Shown here: piece by piece, positions 23,229 to 34,474 of the stretch
Layout: each line of letters starts with the position of its first letter
Numbering within the stretch: position 1 is the stretch's first letter
NCBI GenBank assembly: GCA_002989075.1
Contig: PSQN01000015.1
Coordinates: 372,001 to 436,000 of the forward strand
Source: Arthonia radiata
Taxonomy: Eukaryota > Ascomycota > Arthoniomycetes > Arthoniales > Arthoniaceae
Direction of reading: 5' to 3'
Length of the DNA stretch: 64,000 nt
Program-made: the position numbers and the translations under genes
The notes under the pieces: generated by a model
Told to the model about the DNA's origin: nothing
The model's database searches: none
The model's input: the letters and a program-made list of their open reading frames with translations, nothing else

Positions 23229-24719
23229 ATGTCATGCAGCTTCTTCAGGCTACCTTGCGAGGTGAGACGAGAAATTTTCCGGCTAGCTGGGCTTGTACGA
23301 ACATGTCCAATCGACATCACGCTTGAGCAGCATCGGCTCAAACGAGCTCGCGAAGTCCACATAAAACACCCATCTCAGGTGGAAGAGGGGTGCACGTCGG
23401 ACTTTCTGGTCATGAGCCAGCCATGCGGGGTTGAATCGCGTGTCTCAAATGGACCTTGTAAGCATCACGACCCGCTTCCTACTGCAATACTTCGGTTATG
23501 CAAGCGGCTCCACAAAGAGAGCGAGGCTGTTCTATATGGAGAAAATACATTCTGGATCAGCTGTACAAAGTCGCAGGTCCCAGCGATGAGGAGGCTCAGC
23601 AAGACTGCGATAGGTCAAATGAGGAGCTTGCACGTCGTGGTAAATGATGACATTCGGATCAATGACGACTCGCGAAATGTTGATATCACTCCGCTACTCG
23701 CGCGTCAATATTTCGTGAAGAAGATCAATCCATCCAACCTTTTCACACGGCCTATCAGGGTCGTCCAGCTCTCCAATAACATTACTGTGGATCTACTCGA
23801 GGATATATGCAAGTTCTTCTCGAAGAGACTGGCCATCGGTGCTGTTTCCCTCGACTTCACTTGCAACGTGCCCAATCTGCAATATGCCTGGAGAATCCTC
23901 AAGCCGCTGGAAAAGCTTCCTCAACTGCAGCGTGTGAGCTTTTGCCTTGGGAATGGTGGGAATGAGGAAGATATTGCAGATGCTGAGGAAACCAAATGTC
24001 AGGCGCTGCTCGAGCTATGTGGTCACGGTCTCATACAACAGCATGTCTCTCGGCCATTCCCGTTTGAAAGACTTCCTGTGGAGCTGCAATGCGAAGTACT
24101 GAAACACACGGATTTGATCAAGGAACGCACCACATATATATTAGGCCACAAGCACGGCATCCAATTCGATCCATTCCAGACCCTCTCAGACTTTCGTTGC
24201 GATTTGTGGAACGCTGGAGGTATACACCGTCGATGTCGAGCACCAAGGTTTCATACTGGGATCTCTTACGACGATTGCAGATGTCGATGCTACTTCACCT
24301 GGTCAAGCGATTGCAATGATGTCGACTTTGCTGCACACAAGTCACCAATCTTCAAGGTATCGCAACACCTCAGGACGCTAGCAACAGACATGTTCCTGAA
24401 ACATAACAGGTTTCAAATATCGGTGAGTGTTGATGAGTTGGATCGTATCCTGGACAACTCCCGTCCTCCAATACGATGGATGCACAGTTTGACAGTGGAA
24501 GTACCACTACGTCGTTATCCATCATTGGGAGAGTCCATGTGCGAATATCACTCAGATTGGGTGGGCGCTATTCAAAGGTTACAGGCATGCTGCAGGTCTA
24601 ATGCGGTGGCTATTGACCTGCCCTTCCCGACCGGGACTTGGCCAACGTTACGCCGTTTAGGTAGAGACACTGATTTGCAGCAGTGGCGAACGGCGTTGTC
24701 GGATGATTTGTGGTTATAG
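23229..24719 (+). CDS. F-box-like protein with two F-box-type segments
   Basis: A single uninterrupted frame of 496 residues. It opens with SCSFFRLPCEVRREIFRLA, the LPxExRxxIF motif of fungal F-box-like proteins, and repeats the motif near residue 280 in PFERLPVELQCEVLKHTDL. Between them, LRLCKRLHKESEAVLYGENTF is the standard helix following the F-box in this fungal family. A cysteine-rich patch (DDCRCRCYF) lies near residue 355. Such proteins may link targets to Skp1-cullin ubiquitin ligases, but in fungi many are of unknown function and expand in accessory regions. The duplicated layout suggests an internal duplication of one module. Confidence 0.82.
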   Translation: MSCSFFRLPCEVRREIFRLAGLVRTCPIDITLEQHRLKRAREVHIKHPSQVEEGCTSDFLVMSQPCGVESRVSNGPCKHHDPLPTAILRLCKRLHKESEAVLYGENTFWISCTKSQVPAMRRLSKTAIGQMRSLHVVVNDDIRINDDSRNVDITPLLARQYFVKKINPSNLFTRPIRVVQLSNNITVDLLEDICKFFSKRLAIGAVSLDFTCNVPNLQYAWRILKPLEKLPQLQRVSFCLGNGGNEEDIADAEETKCQALLELCGHGLIQQHVSRPFPFERLPVELQCEVLKHTDLIKERTTYILGHKHGIQFDPFQTLSDFRCDLWNAGGIHRRCRAPRFHTGISYDDCRCRCYFTWSSDCNDVDFAAHKSPIFKVSQHLRTLATDMFLKHNRFQISVSVDELDRILDNSRPPIRWMHSLTVEVPLRRYPSLGESMCEYHSDWVGAIQRLQACCRSNAVAIDLPFPTGTWPTLRRLGRDTDLQQWRTALSDDLWL

Positions 24720-24873
24720 AGGGACTTGGATTGCAGAGTGGATGCCTCTTACATGCCCAAAAGTAGGGATGGTTATAGATATGTAGGTCAACTCTCCCTA
24801 GCAACACAGGGATCAAGTTACGAAAGCCAAAGCACACTTGCGCGCGACCCTGGCGGCATCCTCTCGCCTTTCA

Positions 24874-25587
24874 TTAGATGTCAAGCAACCACATCTCTCC
24901 GACCTCTTCCAACGGACGCTCAGACATGATTATCAACCGCAATCTGTGCGCCAAAGCGTACACATTTCGTCGTAGCTCGATATTTTCTGGACACCCATCT
25001 CTTCCCCTCCCATGCTGCAACATCTGCGTGCCATGCAACAGCACCGTCCACTCATGCAGCCTCTCACAAAAGGTCTGCCATGACCTCTTCGCTCCCATCT
25101 CCAGCTCGCGTGATTGTTTGCCGTCAATCAAGCATTCCGCCAACTCCATCCTGAAAGCCGTAGGCGTGACACCGCAAGCCTCTGCAAGGTACCCGAATGC
25201 AGTGCGTGTTCGCTTCGCGGTGACGTGCAGCACAGCTGAGCGGCAATATGGGATCGAGGCTGCTCTGAGCGCCAGATCGATGAACTCTTCGGTAGACATA
25301 TCTGTTGCTAGTGGGAGATAGTGACGGATTGCTGGGCCACGAGCTGACGCGGGCATGCATTGGATGAAGTAGAGGGGGTTGTCTTCTTCCAAAGGGCCTG
25401 CGGCGGTTTTGGATGGTCCGACTGGCGTGCTAGAGGTGCCTTGCTCGAGTTCGGGATGGTCAAGCGCCATGGGCTCATTTTCGGTGTCCGAGATAGGTGG
25501 TGTGGGCGGTGCTTCGGTGATGGACATGGAGGAGAGGAGTGCGACTAGTGGATCTTCGACGGTGGACATGGTTGCGTGTAATGGCAT
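24874..25587 (-). CDS. Unrecognised 237-residue protein
   Basis: A single frame from the ATG at 25585-25587; an internal ATG six codons later is an alternative start. The first 70 residues are Pro/Ser/Thr-rich and acidic. The rest is helical: STEEFIDLALRAASIPYCRS, TAFGYLAEACGVTPTAFRME, RSWQTFCERLHEWTVLLHGT and NVYALAHRLRLIIMSE. I know no domain of this pattern. It converges on the F-box-like gene with about 155 bp between stop codons. Composition and length argue for a real gene, possibly lineage-specific. Confidence 0.65.
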   Translation of the reverse strand: MPLHATMSTVEDPLVALLSSMSITEAPPTPPISDTENEPMALDHPELEQGTSSTPVGPSKTAAGPLEEDNPLYFIQCMPASARGPAIRHYLPLATDMSTEEFIDLALRAASIPYCRSAVLHVTAKRTRTAFGYLAEACGVTPTAFRMELAECLIDGKQSRELEMGAKRSWQTFCERLHEWTVLLHGTQMLQHGRGRDGCPENIELRRNVYALAHRLRLIIMSERPLEEVGEMWLLDI

Positions 25588-25943
25588 TGGGGCAAGCTGT
25601 CAACGTTTTTGATGATGAAGGAGGAAATTGCGGCTCATGACACGAGCGGTTGCAGAGTTTGTGGGATTACGTGAGAGGTGGAATATTGCACTTCGTACTT
25701 CAAGTGTGGCGAGCAAGTGGCAGGCGCGCGTTTGCACGTGCGCAGTCCGCCATTATGAGAACCTTGTCCTTCTATTCCCATTGTGGACGTGGTTTGCGAT
25801 GTCATGTTGTTTGCTGTTAGATGATTGAATTGCTCGCGAGCTTGATCCGCTAGCTACAAGTCCCATCGTAGTGTCTACGCCGCTCTGAGCAGTTACCGCG
25901 CCCAAGAACAGCGGCCTGAACAAGATTGCGGTCATTGATTGGC
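25588..25943. other. Intergenic, no supported gene
   Basis: A 356-bp gap between two minus-strand genes. It contains the promoter of the 25587 gene and the 3' end of the large gene to its right. Nothing else was recognised. Confidence 0.5.
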
Positions 25944-28900
25944 TCATGCGCGCGCTTTAACATGCCATTTCTCAGCTGTAAAGTTGAGCACTGTACCCTC
26001 CAGTCGCGCTGGGTCCACGAAGAGTTTCAGCTGAGGCTTAGCGTCCAGTAGCCGATACACGCGTGCAAGAACAAACACCGTGCCTGTCCATGGGGAAAGT
26101 GTGAGCTTGTGTCTATGCATCTAGGCTCGGTTGATCAGCTTGCGTCTCAAAAGGCTAGTAGACGCGGAGACTCACTTCTTTATACTGGTTGTGAGACATG
26201 TACAGACGGTCTGAGCAATCTCCTGTGGTTGCTTTGACTTCAAAGATGAATCTGACATTCTTGAATAGACTGTTCGGATCCAGAGGCAGTGCAGGAAAGT
26301 CAACATAGCTGTGTTGACGCAGCCACCCCTCGAGTTGGCCTGAACAGTCATCGACCACGATGTCCATATCTGATCCAAACCAAGAAGTCAATCCTTCATA
26401 CTCACTCAGCACTGACACGCGATCTCTTATACTACTCTGCCAATTATCCAGGCCAAATAATGGCAGTTGCAAATTGCGCAACGTTTCGTAGACCTTGACG
26501 TTCCGGTCAGAATCGAGTCAAGTTTCTCACAGGCGGTCAAGTACACTTACAAAGAGCTCGCCAGCCGCACCAATTTTAAACGTGACATCGTCCGCATCAA
26601 CGACGTCGCCGAAAACAAGCGCCCGACTCAGGGTGGCCTCCTTGTCTGGTGTGGGTATCGAGTACGACACTCCTCGGACAGCGTAAAGCAATCGGCGCAG
26701 CAAGCGATGGTATTCAGCAATGTGCATTGCTCTAACATCGCGATCTGCGCCAAGCCTTAATTCAAAAGGTCGTGATAAGTTGGAATGTTCGATTGTTAGC
26801 GATGGTCCCGAAAGTGCATTCTGCTGCTCAGGGTGATTTTGCAACGCAGTCTCTGTAGCGAGATTCAGTGTAGATGCGTCCTGCCTGGACTCGAACATGG
26901 AGCCCTGGTCCTGAATGTCAGCGGTTGGCATAAGACGTTCGTCTTCTTTGAGCTCGATCTTTTCAATCCAAGACAGAAACGGGGCCTGTGCTTCTTCTAA
27001 GATACCGTAAACATCGCCCAACTCTGCCTTCCATAGTTGATAAAGCCAGTGGTCTGCGGCATTATCTTTAACTCCTAGCACGTCTCGTAAGAGAGTGGGA
27101 AATGATGCTCGGAGAGATCTACCCAAATCGCTCGGTGACGCTGGGAAATAGAACGCGATATTGCCAGACTGAAGACCAGCTACCTTCGGCCCCACATGGT
27201 CAGCCTTCTCTGCGACATACTCATCGCCAGCGAGCTCCAGTCGAAGCTCTGTCCGCAGGTCATCCGAGAGGAGAATTTCGGCCTGCAGCATGTGCTTATA
27301 GGTAGCTGGATCGTCAATGAACTGTCGGCTCCTGTATTTTGCGGCGCAGCTAGTCACATCAGCTCACCGAGTCGCGTGTTGAATAGATTTGGTAGTGCTT
27401 ACCAAGAGAATGCATATGCTCGTTTACGGAAATCTTCTGTCATGGCCTCGTTCAATGTAGACGTCTCCGGCTCAGAAACGACTTTAACTCGGGCTGAAAG
27501 GTATCTACCCTCAAGGCCAAGCTTCTGGAAGAACCAGTGGAGCTTGTGAGATGTATCCATGTCGAAGTCGAGGACTTCGACTTGCTTAGAGAACTTAGAG
27601 GCGTAGACAGCGTGATCATTGATAAAGAATTGGTCGTTGACGCATCGCAAGACCTGATGCTGCCCGTTGACTCGAGTCGGTAGAAACTTGTACTTCGACT
27701 GCTCGAGCTGCTTGAACTGCTTGTCGAACACAGACATATCCCCAACATCGTTAGCGGCAATCATGTTGCCTAGTTGCTGCATGACTGCAGTCAATTTTCC
27801 GATGTCTGGCGTCGTGTTCTGACTCAGGCTTTTCAGCTCCTTCAGTAGCCAAGCAGCATCAACGGTAGGCACACCGACTTTGTGTACGAAAAAGGTCTGT
27901 AGACTGCTATACTTCTGTCGAAGTCGAGGCTTTCCGAGATCAGTTACTGCGAAGTCCCAGACGCAATCGGAGGGTTTCAACCATTCTCCGTCAACGAGGA
28001 TGAGCTTCCGTTCGAAATGGTCTCTGTATGGCATTAGCAAAGTCTTTTAGCTGCACTTGTTTACCGCTAGGAGTTCATTAAGGAGTTCATCAGGACTTGC
28101 CTCAGCATACACTGCTCTTCGGCTTCTTTGTAGTCATATACATCTAACGCCTCGTACACCTTGGCTGCGGTAACTGCAACATCTTTGCGGTGCTTGTTCT
28201 GTTTCAGGTGTTCAAGTTCTTTGATTATGTCGAGAGAATCAGCGTTTCGAACTCCGAGGATGTCCACAAAGAGCATTCTGATCCCGTCGGAGCCACCATA
28301 GTATCTCTCAAGCGTGACGCGTGTGCTGATGAAATCTGGACTTTTCCACAAGCATTCCGCAGGAACTCTCCAGTCGGTTCCGTTCTTAGGATTGCATATG
28401 CCTTTCTCTTGCTCAAATTTAGCCTGAGTGGGTTAGCTCATGCTCACGGAAAAGCGTACCGCACAAACCTTGATTTCGGTATGAGTGTCTTTGTTTGCCA
28501 TGCTGGCGACTCGCTCATAGACTTTGAATGCAGCGTTCAACTTTTTTTCGGTAGACAAGTCTTCACGACGTCGCAAACAACCAAGTGCGAGCAGCCAGAA
28601 CTTCATGTCAGCATCAAATCGCACTCCAAACCTAGTAAGGAAATCCCAATCATTCACTCGAGCGTCCGGCCGCGGTAACATGACGAATGGCATGTATGAG
28701 CGAATATGTAGAGTCTCTGCGAGGCTAACCAATTCCCCTCCAGGGAAATAGGAGAAGTGGAGGGCCCAACGTTCGCCGTTCGTGCACAAAACTGTCCGTG
28801 CTCCAATCAGCTGGGCAGAGCGAGCAGACTGTTGAGCTTCTTTGGAGTATGATGATAGCCAATGCGTTTGAAGCGTTCCTAAGAAAAGTACGGAGTCCGC

Positions 28901-31282
28901 GTCAAGGACTCTCGATAGGATAGAGGACATCTTGGACGTTCCAGACACTTGGCGGCCAAGCAGCGGAGGATAGTGGCGCACAGAGAACACTCTCTCCAGC
29001 CAGTGCTCCCAAGTGTAGCCTTTGTGATATGCTTCCGTATGCTTTGCGCGTATAAAATCCGTATGCAACACCAAGTCGGTCTCGAAAGAGTCATGGACGG
29101 ATTTGTTCTGCTCCACGATAGCTAGAAGGGCCTGCGCATTGTGCTCGCCATCAGACGGAAAATATAGACCGTCCCTGAAAGGGCGCATAACGTTGCCAGA
29201 CGATACTGCCCATAGTCTGTCGCGATCCATCTGTTTATTGATAGTGCCATCGTAATGGAGGAATCTCAGATGCAAAAGCATCGTTTCCCTGTTCATGGTT
29301 TTGCGGCTCATTCCCGATAAATGCCAGTCCAATATCTTCTTCCTGACAACATCGATAGTACAGTCAGACACACCGAGTCTTTCGTACAATGAGCTACGAT
29401 CTCCGGTCTTCAGAGCGCCAGGGTGAACCAATTTGAGGCCCAAGTTTGTTGGAATTTCCTGCTCGTCAACATACGGGAAATAGATCGTCTCGGACGGCGT
29501 TGCCCAGGTGTCGTCGCGCAGGGGAATTATCGTCATTCGGTGGATTCTGTTCGTTAGAGAGGCCGTACCAGAATCTGCTGCATCTTCCAAAACTCGCTCA
29601 ATAAATGTCGCAAACGTTGTGTGCCATGATTCACTCCAAGGTATTGCCTTTAACCTCGACGAGGACTTGGTACAATCTGACTCTGCGCGATAGAGCATCT
29701 CAGACCAAGTGATCTTGCGCATGCCTAAATCCTGCAACTTCCTCTTGAAGCCCTTTCGAAGATAGGAAGGGGAGAGATAGATAGTCTCAGAGAGGGTGTC
29801 GTCAAAGAGAGGTGCTTCGTCATGCAAGAAGCATTTTCGTAGCATGACAAGCTTGGATGGGGTCGAAAGACCGCCGCTCCAAGGCTGAAGTATCGGCTCA
29901 CTCTTGAGTGATTTAAAGATGTTCAGTGGGAGATGAGACCAAAACCCGTCGATCGCGTCGACGGGTAGGTATTCGAGCCATTCGTGAACGCAACCCTCTG
30001 CAACGAGCGCCTTCATCGCTGTCACGAACAGTTTTCCAACGTTTGTCCGTAATTGATCGTTCCATTCGCACGACACGATATCCTCGCGACTATTGGTCGT
30101 GATAAAATCAGATTGTATCACGAACTTTATGTGCACGCCAGGTCAGTAGTGGTACTTTATGGGCTCATCCGAGGATTGCTTAGCTTACCGGGATGCTGCG
30201 CTGTTGGGACACGGGCAAGAATGCGAAGATATTCTCTCCCACTTCTCGGGGACAAGCTGTGAGATTGAATACGTTCACAGGCAGGCCCAATTGCACTTCC
30301 GCACTCAGAACCTGTCGTCTTTCGTCTTCTGGCATGCCAGAAAACTTCTGCTTGAATAAGCGATATCTCTTTTTCTCCACCAGATTAGCGAAATCGGAGC
30401 CCTGTTGCGTTTTGAGCGTCACAATCTCGCGACGAGGAGAGGAGAACGCCGTGCGCTCCTTCTTAAATTCGCGATCAGCTGGTGTGCTGCCGTCGATTGT
30501 AATGTCTCGGAAGACTATTCTAAAAACAGCCACCTTGCGCAGGAACATGAGAGTGTTGTGGGACAGGCCTTCCAAGTCGCGGGCAATGCGGTGGGTATAG
30601 CCTTCATGGTAGCGCAACTTTATGCGTGTAGTCACTCCTTGCGGCAGTTCCTGATGGTCCACAGATAGAGGGCTGACAATACTCAGCGGCCGTTGTCGGT
30701 GGTTCTCAAAGTGGAAGGACCAAAAGCCGGATTGAATGCGAACATCTTTCGCGACGTTGAATACGGATTTGAAACCAATGCCTTTTTCGCCAATAGAATC
30801 GTCATCAGCGGCAATCTTCTTCGAGCTTTCGTTTACAGCGCATAAAGCTTTCACGTTGGCTGCCTTGAATCCGTCTTCATTGGTGTCAATGATCAGATGC
30901 TCAGCATCAAGCGTGAACGTCAGGCCCGGTTCCTCCGGGGACGAATAGCTCACGTCATCCGCATTTTGAACGAGCTCGTATAGATACCTCGACGGTGTCG
31001 AATAGATAGCTGAAACCGTGCTGGTATTGAGATCAGATTTGTACCGAATATCCTCCAGTCCGAAACTCACAATCTGATCAGTTTCTCCTTCTCCTCCCTC
31101 AGACTCTGCGACATTCGATCAACATATGCTTGTGATCTGTCTCTTAGATTTTGCAGATCTTCTGAAACGTCACGCGGAGGATTGCCGTGACCGGCCAAAA
31201 TTTCATCGAGTACTGCCACCGCTTCTGGGACCGAGGTGGGTTCTCGCATTTTGTTGTCGCCAGTTTTTAAGGATGCAGCCAT
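25944..31282 (-). CDS. NO VEIN-like/sacsin-like HATPase protein with C-terminal DUF3883-type domain, eight exons
   Basis: Exons 31071-31282, 30189-31020, 28469-30124, 28101-28423, 27403-28023, 26551-27349, 26176-26493 and 25944-26105 join in phase to give 1640 residues. The N-terminal third is a GHKL (Hsp90-like) ATPase: LYELVQNADD at about residues 84-93 is the N-box, and GEKGIGFKSVFNV is the G1 box with its phosphate-contacting glycines. FVIQSDFITTNSRED follows, as in sacsin/NO VEIN proteins. The C-terminus reads FIFEVKATTGD, SHNQYKE and, after the last intron, SPWTGTVFVLARVYRL, which match the nuclease-like DUF3883 fold with its E-x-K core. The 77-bp fourth intron starts with GC (AG|GCAAGT), and only this choice restores a family-like CMLRDHFERKLI join. 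Other introns are 45-70 bp. Plant NO VEIN acts in cell-fate decisions; the fungal role is unknown. Confidence 0.85.
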
Positions 31283-32484
31283 GACATCAATCACACTATA
31301 CAGTGTGAGGATTGTAACGAGAACGCAAGTCAAGGGTGCAGATCAACGCCGTTATATTCTGAGGGTGCAGCCCGGTGCTCTGCCGCCTCATGTATGCGTG
31401 AGGCACAGCCGCCACGCAACTGAAACGGAGATGGCGGTTCAGCGACAAATCAGCATAAGCTTGAGCTGCAGACACCGACAACTCGCATGCTCGACACAAT
31501 ATTTATTGGACATAATCGAATGAGTAGAGGCTGCTGGTCACCCGTGGGAGCTTTCCTTCGATGCAGCATGCGACAATGCGGTTCGCGACGGGGACGCGCC
31601 AGCAAGGCGGCTGTGAATGACACCAGGACATACATCTCGTATATTAGGCAAAAGGTATCGAAATAGACTTTGAAGACCTTCGGGCTTTGGGCAATGTAGA
31701 CTTGTTTGCTAGTTGGCGTAGATGGTGATTCCTTCAACTTGTCATGGTCAAAGGGAGTACAAGATTGCAGGAGTGGTTCGGAAGTTGTGGGCCGAACTCC
31801 GGGATCTCGAGTTGCGTTAGAGAAGATCGAGCAAGGATAGTTGGCGTACGTCAATAATGTCACGCGTCTATTGAAAATCCGCTAACTACATACTCTGCGA
31901 CCTCGTAGAAGAAGCAATGCGCGTGTACCCGTGTGTGCAAGGTTACAAGACTTGAAACGCCGTTTAAGATCGATATACTTAGCAGCCGGATACCCAGATG
32001 AGCATTTGAAGTAGAAGTAAGAAAGGCTTGGAACCGTAATTCATCAACAGCCTCCTAGTTTCTCTGGCTAGTTGGGTCAGGACGGCCATGTTGACAACTA
32101 AACGGACGGAATCAGCGCCGAATCAGTGGAAGGGTCATCGTAGAGTAGATATATAGTTGTAGTACTCCCGCCGTAGACCTTTGAAATTATCAAAAAGAAA
32201 ATCAAGGAGTGGTTCACTGGAAACAGTGTCTTTGCAGAGTTGTGAGGGATATCGATTTTTGATAAGCAAGCTCGCGCTTGTCTTCGCAGCTCGACGCCGT
32301 CCGTTTTATGGGACGAGGCCAGAATGATCGATGCGCGAGGACTTCGTTTGGCGATAATCGATGCATAACATGCCGCTGTAAGGAAAAAATTAAACAAAGT
32401 TGAAAGAAGAGAGTAGAAAAGGGGTATTGAGTAAAGGGGGATAAAGAAGAAAAATTTTACACGAAGTGTTCTTCGTGTGCGTCT
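31283..32484. other. Intergenic, no supported protein gene
   Basis: About 1.2 kb between the large HATPase gene and the tRNA gene. Frames at 31450-31863 and 32098-32511 (minus) are not credible; the latter runs into the tRNA. The right end contains the T-run that should stop RNA polymerase III. Confidence 0.5.
32444..32484 (-). terminator. Pol III terminator and small hairpin after tRNA-Lys
   Basis: Reading the minus strand past the tRNA, a perfect 6-bp inverted repeat (ACGAAG/CTTCGT with a 4-nt loop, plus positions 32461-32476) is followed by an A-run and then a run of at least five T residues. The T-run is the usual RNA polymerase III stop; the hairpin just before it is unusual. Confidence 0.6.
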
Positions 32485-32571
32485 AGCCCGACGCGAGGCT
32501 CGAACTCGCAACCTTGAGATTTCGGCAGAAACCTTAAGAGTCTCACGCTCTTCCGATTGAGCTAGCCAGGC
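32485..32571 (-). tRNA. tRNA-Lys(CTT) with a 14-nt intron
   Basis: The minus strand folds as a tRNA. The acceptor stem GCCTGGC pairs with GTCGGGC over 7 bp with two G-U pairs, leaving T as discriminator. The D arm is GCTC-GAGC, the anticodon stem TGAGA/TCTCA, and the T arm has the GGTTCGAG core. The anticodon loop CTCTTAA gives CTT, decoding AAG (Lys). A 14-nt insert lies after position 37, the canonical place for tRNA introns removed by the Sen endonuclease. The length of 87 equals 73 plus 14. Confidence 0.93.
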
Positions 32572-33496
32572 TACAATGAATTAACAGCCAAGCTTTCATA
32601 ATATATTCTTGAATTTAATCTGCTAACGGAACTCAGACGATCGAAAGCATTGTCGACGTCCTACGCATTGCTATCTGCGTGGTTCTTGAACACGCCTAAT
32701 GAGCTCGTTTGCGGGACGTCGATGTCAATCTTAGCATCGGGAATTAATAGTGTTTAGGTAATTTCGTGGCACTCGTCTTACGGTTGTCTGCGAGTATGAT
32801 AGTTCACGAGTGCCTGAATTAAACACCGACCGCCACATTCCAAAGGGGCAACAACATTCTTCCATTGCCGTCCAACCAGAGAATGATCGCGTCCGCTTCT
32901 CACATCTGCTTAAATACGCCACGGATCAAATGTTTCGAGCTATATTCTAAAACTTGTATTACTTGCACACAACTGTTACGGCAGACCTTGCAGCTGTACC
33001 CGTCCGTTGTCACGGTCGCCATAATGTACAACATCTTCTCATGGAAGATGCGGCTCATATCTCATTGTCTTCACGACGCAACACACGTAACACGCAAGGG
33101 CGATATGCGAAAGGGTTGAGAATGGAAGTACGCGCCGCTCATGGCTTTGTAGACAACGTGGCCACATTCAAAGCACCCTTTTCGTTACCAGGTTTCACAT
33201 TGGGGCCGATAGCGAATGCGGCGCATTCGACCCGATTATTTTGAGCTCCTTTGGCCAAGTGTTCACTAACAATGTTACGGAGCTCCGCAAAAGCACAGGT
33301 GTTTCCCTCCCAAGATGGCTCGTCTTGAACATGAGCGTCCACGACCTCCATTTCGCCCCACCACCCCCAAACGACGCTCCTTTCTGACACCATCGCACAA
33401 CGTGTATATCGCCGCGGTATGCGGCGGCACTATTCCCACAGCAAACCTACAACGTCACAGTCATTCGCATAGACCAAGGATCTTCAAACCGCAGCC
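32572..33496. other. Intergenic, no supported gene
   Basis: About 925 bp, including the upstream side of the tRNA and the promoter of the gene starting at 33497. Short frames on both strands have no domain. Confidence 0.45.
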
Positions 33497-34474
33497 ATGC
33501 TGCGCGTCTTCTGTGGCTGCGTTCTTGCCTTTTTGGCAATATGCATACCGAGCATCGAGATAGCGGGAGTCAGACAGTCAAACACAAGGAAGAAGAATGA
33601 GAAGCAAAAGAAGTCTGACGAGGAGCGAGCAGCCAACCGCATGCATCACTTCCCAGACGCACCTTCCGAGATCGGGTCGGAGAAGAACTTCCCTGGGCAC
33701 TCAGATGGGAAGTCGACGCCCAGCGATGAGTCGCAGCGCGATCCTGTCTTCGATGCGATCGTTACCTCGGGCGCGAACACGGACGTCGGAGAGTACGAGC
33801 ATGACAAACTCAGGCAGTGGGAGGCAGAGCACGCGGCGCCTGCTCGTGCAAGCGCAGTCGCACATGCGCACAGGTCGGTCAGCGAAGAGGAGTTTGACAG
33901 AATTATGCGCGCGGTTGCGGAGCACAACAAGAGGATCTCGCATATGCCTGGTGAGGTGTCGCGCGCATCATCAGGTCTCGAAGGGAACAACATGCGCAAG
34001 GTCTTGCGTGACAGCCCAGATATCAATGAACATCCAGCAAGAGAAGGAGAACAAATGCACAAGATCCTGCGCGACAGCAGAGACAGCAGTGATCACAGCT
34101 CACAAGGAACCACGCAAGTCAACACGCCCGAGCAAGAGGACGAGGTCCAAGAAGTGACACTTTACGAAACACCGGAGGGGTTGATTCTACCTTCAATACC
34201 AAACGTTTCCGGGCCTAATCGCACTTCGATGTACGATGCTATCCAAAGCATCGCTCTCGCTCACAGCCGGTACTCGCATGCACCGGAGGTTTACCCCGAG
34301 GAAGACTCCACAGACGAGACACTGGCACCGGAGGCACTCATACAAGATATGCGTGTGCCCGGACTCTCAAGCCCAGGTCGATCGTCGAGGTACTACAAGA
34401 CAAAAAGGAACATTCGTGATCACGCCCCGAGAGGCCACGAAGAGCCGGATGCGCCAGAGATCTCGACGACGTGA
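33497..34474 (+). CDS. Unrecognised protein with N-terminal hydrophobic anchor or signal
   Basis: An ATG in good context opens 325 residues. The first 24 residues (MLRVFCGCVLAFLAI onward) form a strongly hydrophobic helix fitting a signal peptide or anchor, followed by a basic segment RKKNEKQKK. The rest is charged and probably disordered, with two similar short blocks, NNMRKVLRDSPD and EQMHKILRDSRD, that suggest an internal repeat of about 23 residues. The frame ends at a sequence that also reads as a donor (GTGAGC at 34473), so the true gene may splice into the open frames that follow. No function can be assigned. Confidence 0.55.
   Translation: MLRVFCGCVLAFLAICIPSIEIAGVRQSNTRKKNEKQKKSDEERAANRMHHFPDAPSEIGSEKNFPGHSDGKSTPSDESQRDPVFDAIVTSGANTDVGEYEHDKLRQWEAEHAAPARASAVAHAHRSVSEEEFDRIMRAVAEHNKRISHMPGEVSRASSGLEGNNMRKVLRDSPDINEHPAREGEQMHKILRDSRDSSDHSSQGTTQVNTPEQEDEVQEVTLYETPEGLILPSIPNVSGPNRTSMYDAIQSIALAHSRYSHAPEVYPEEDSTDETLAPEALIQDMRVPGLSSPGRSSRYYKTKRNIRDHAPRGHEEPDAPEISTT

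Noticed and set aside
26045-26105. Apparent frameshift at the end of the NO VEIN-like gene
   Set aside because: It came from a copying error in my reverse complement; the correct sequence reads LARVYRLLDA without a break.
30958-31071. Frame change between the first and second exon frames of the NO VEIN-like gene read as a disruption
   Set aside because: A normal 50-bp GTGAGT..CCAG intron joins them in phase, so no damage needs to be assumed.
32098-32511. Minus-strand frame of 137 codons
   Set aside because: It begins inside the tRNA-Lys gene and its hydrophobic run comes from A/T-rich terminator sequence.
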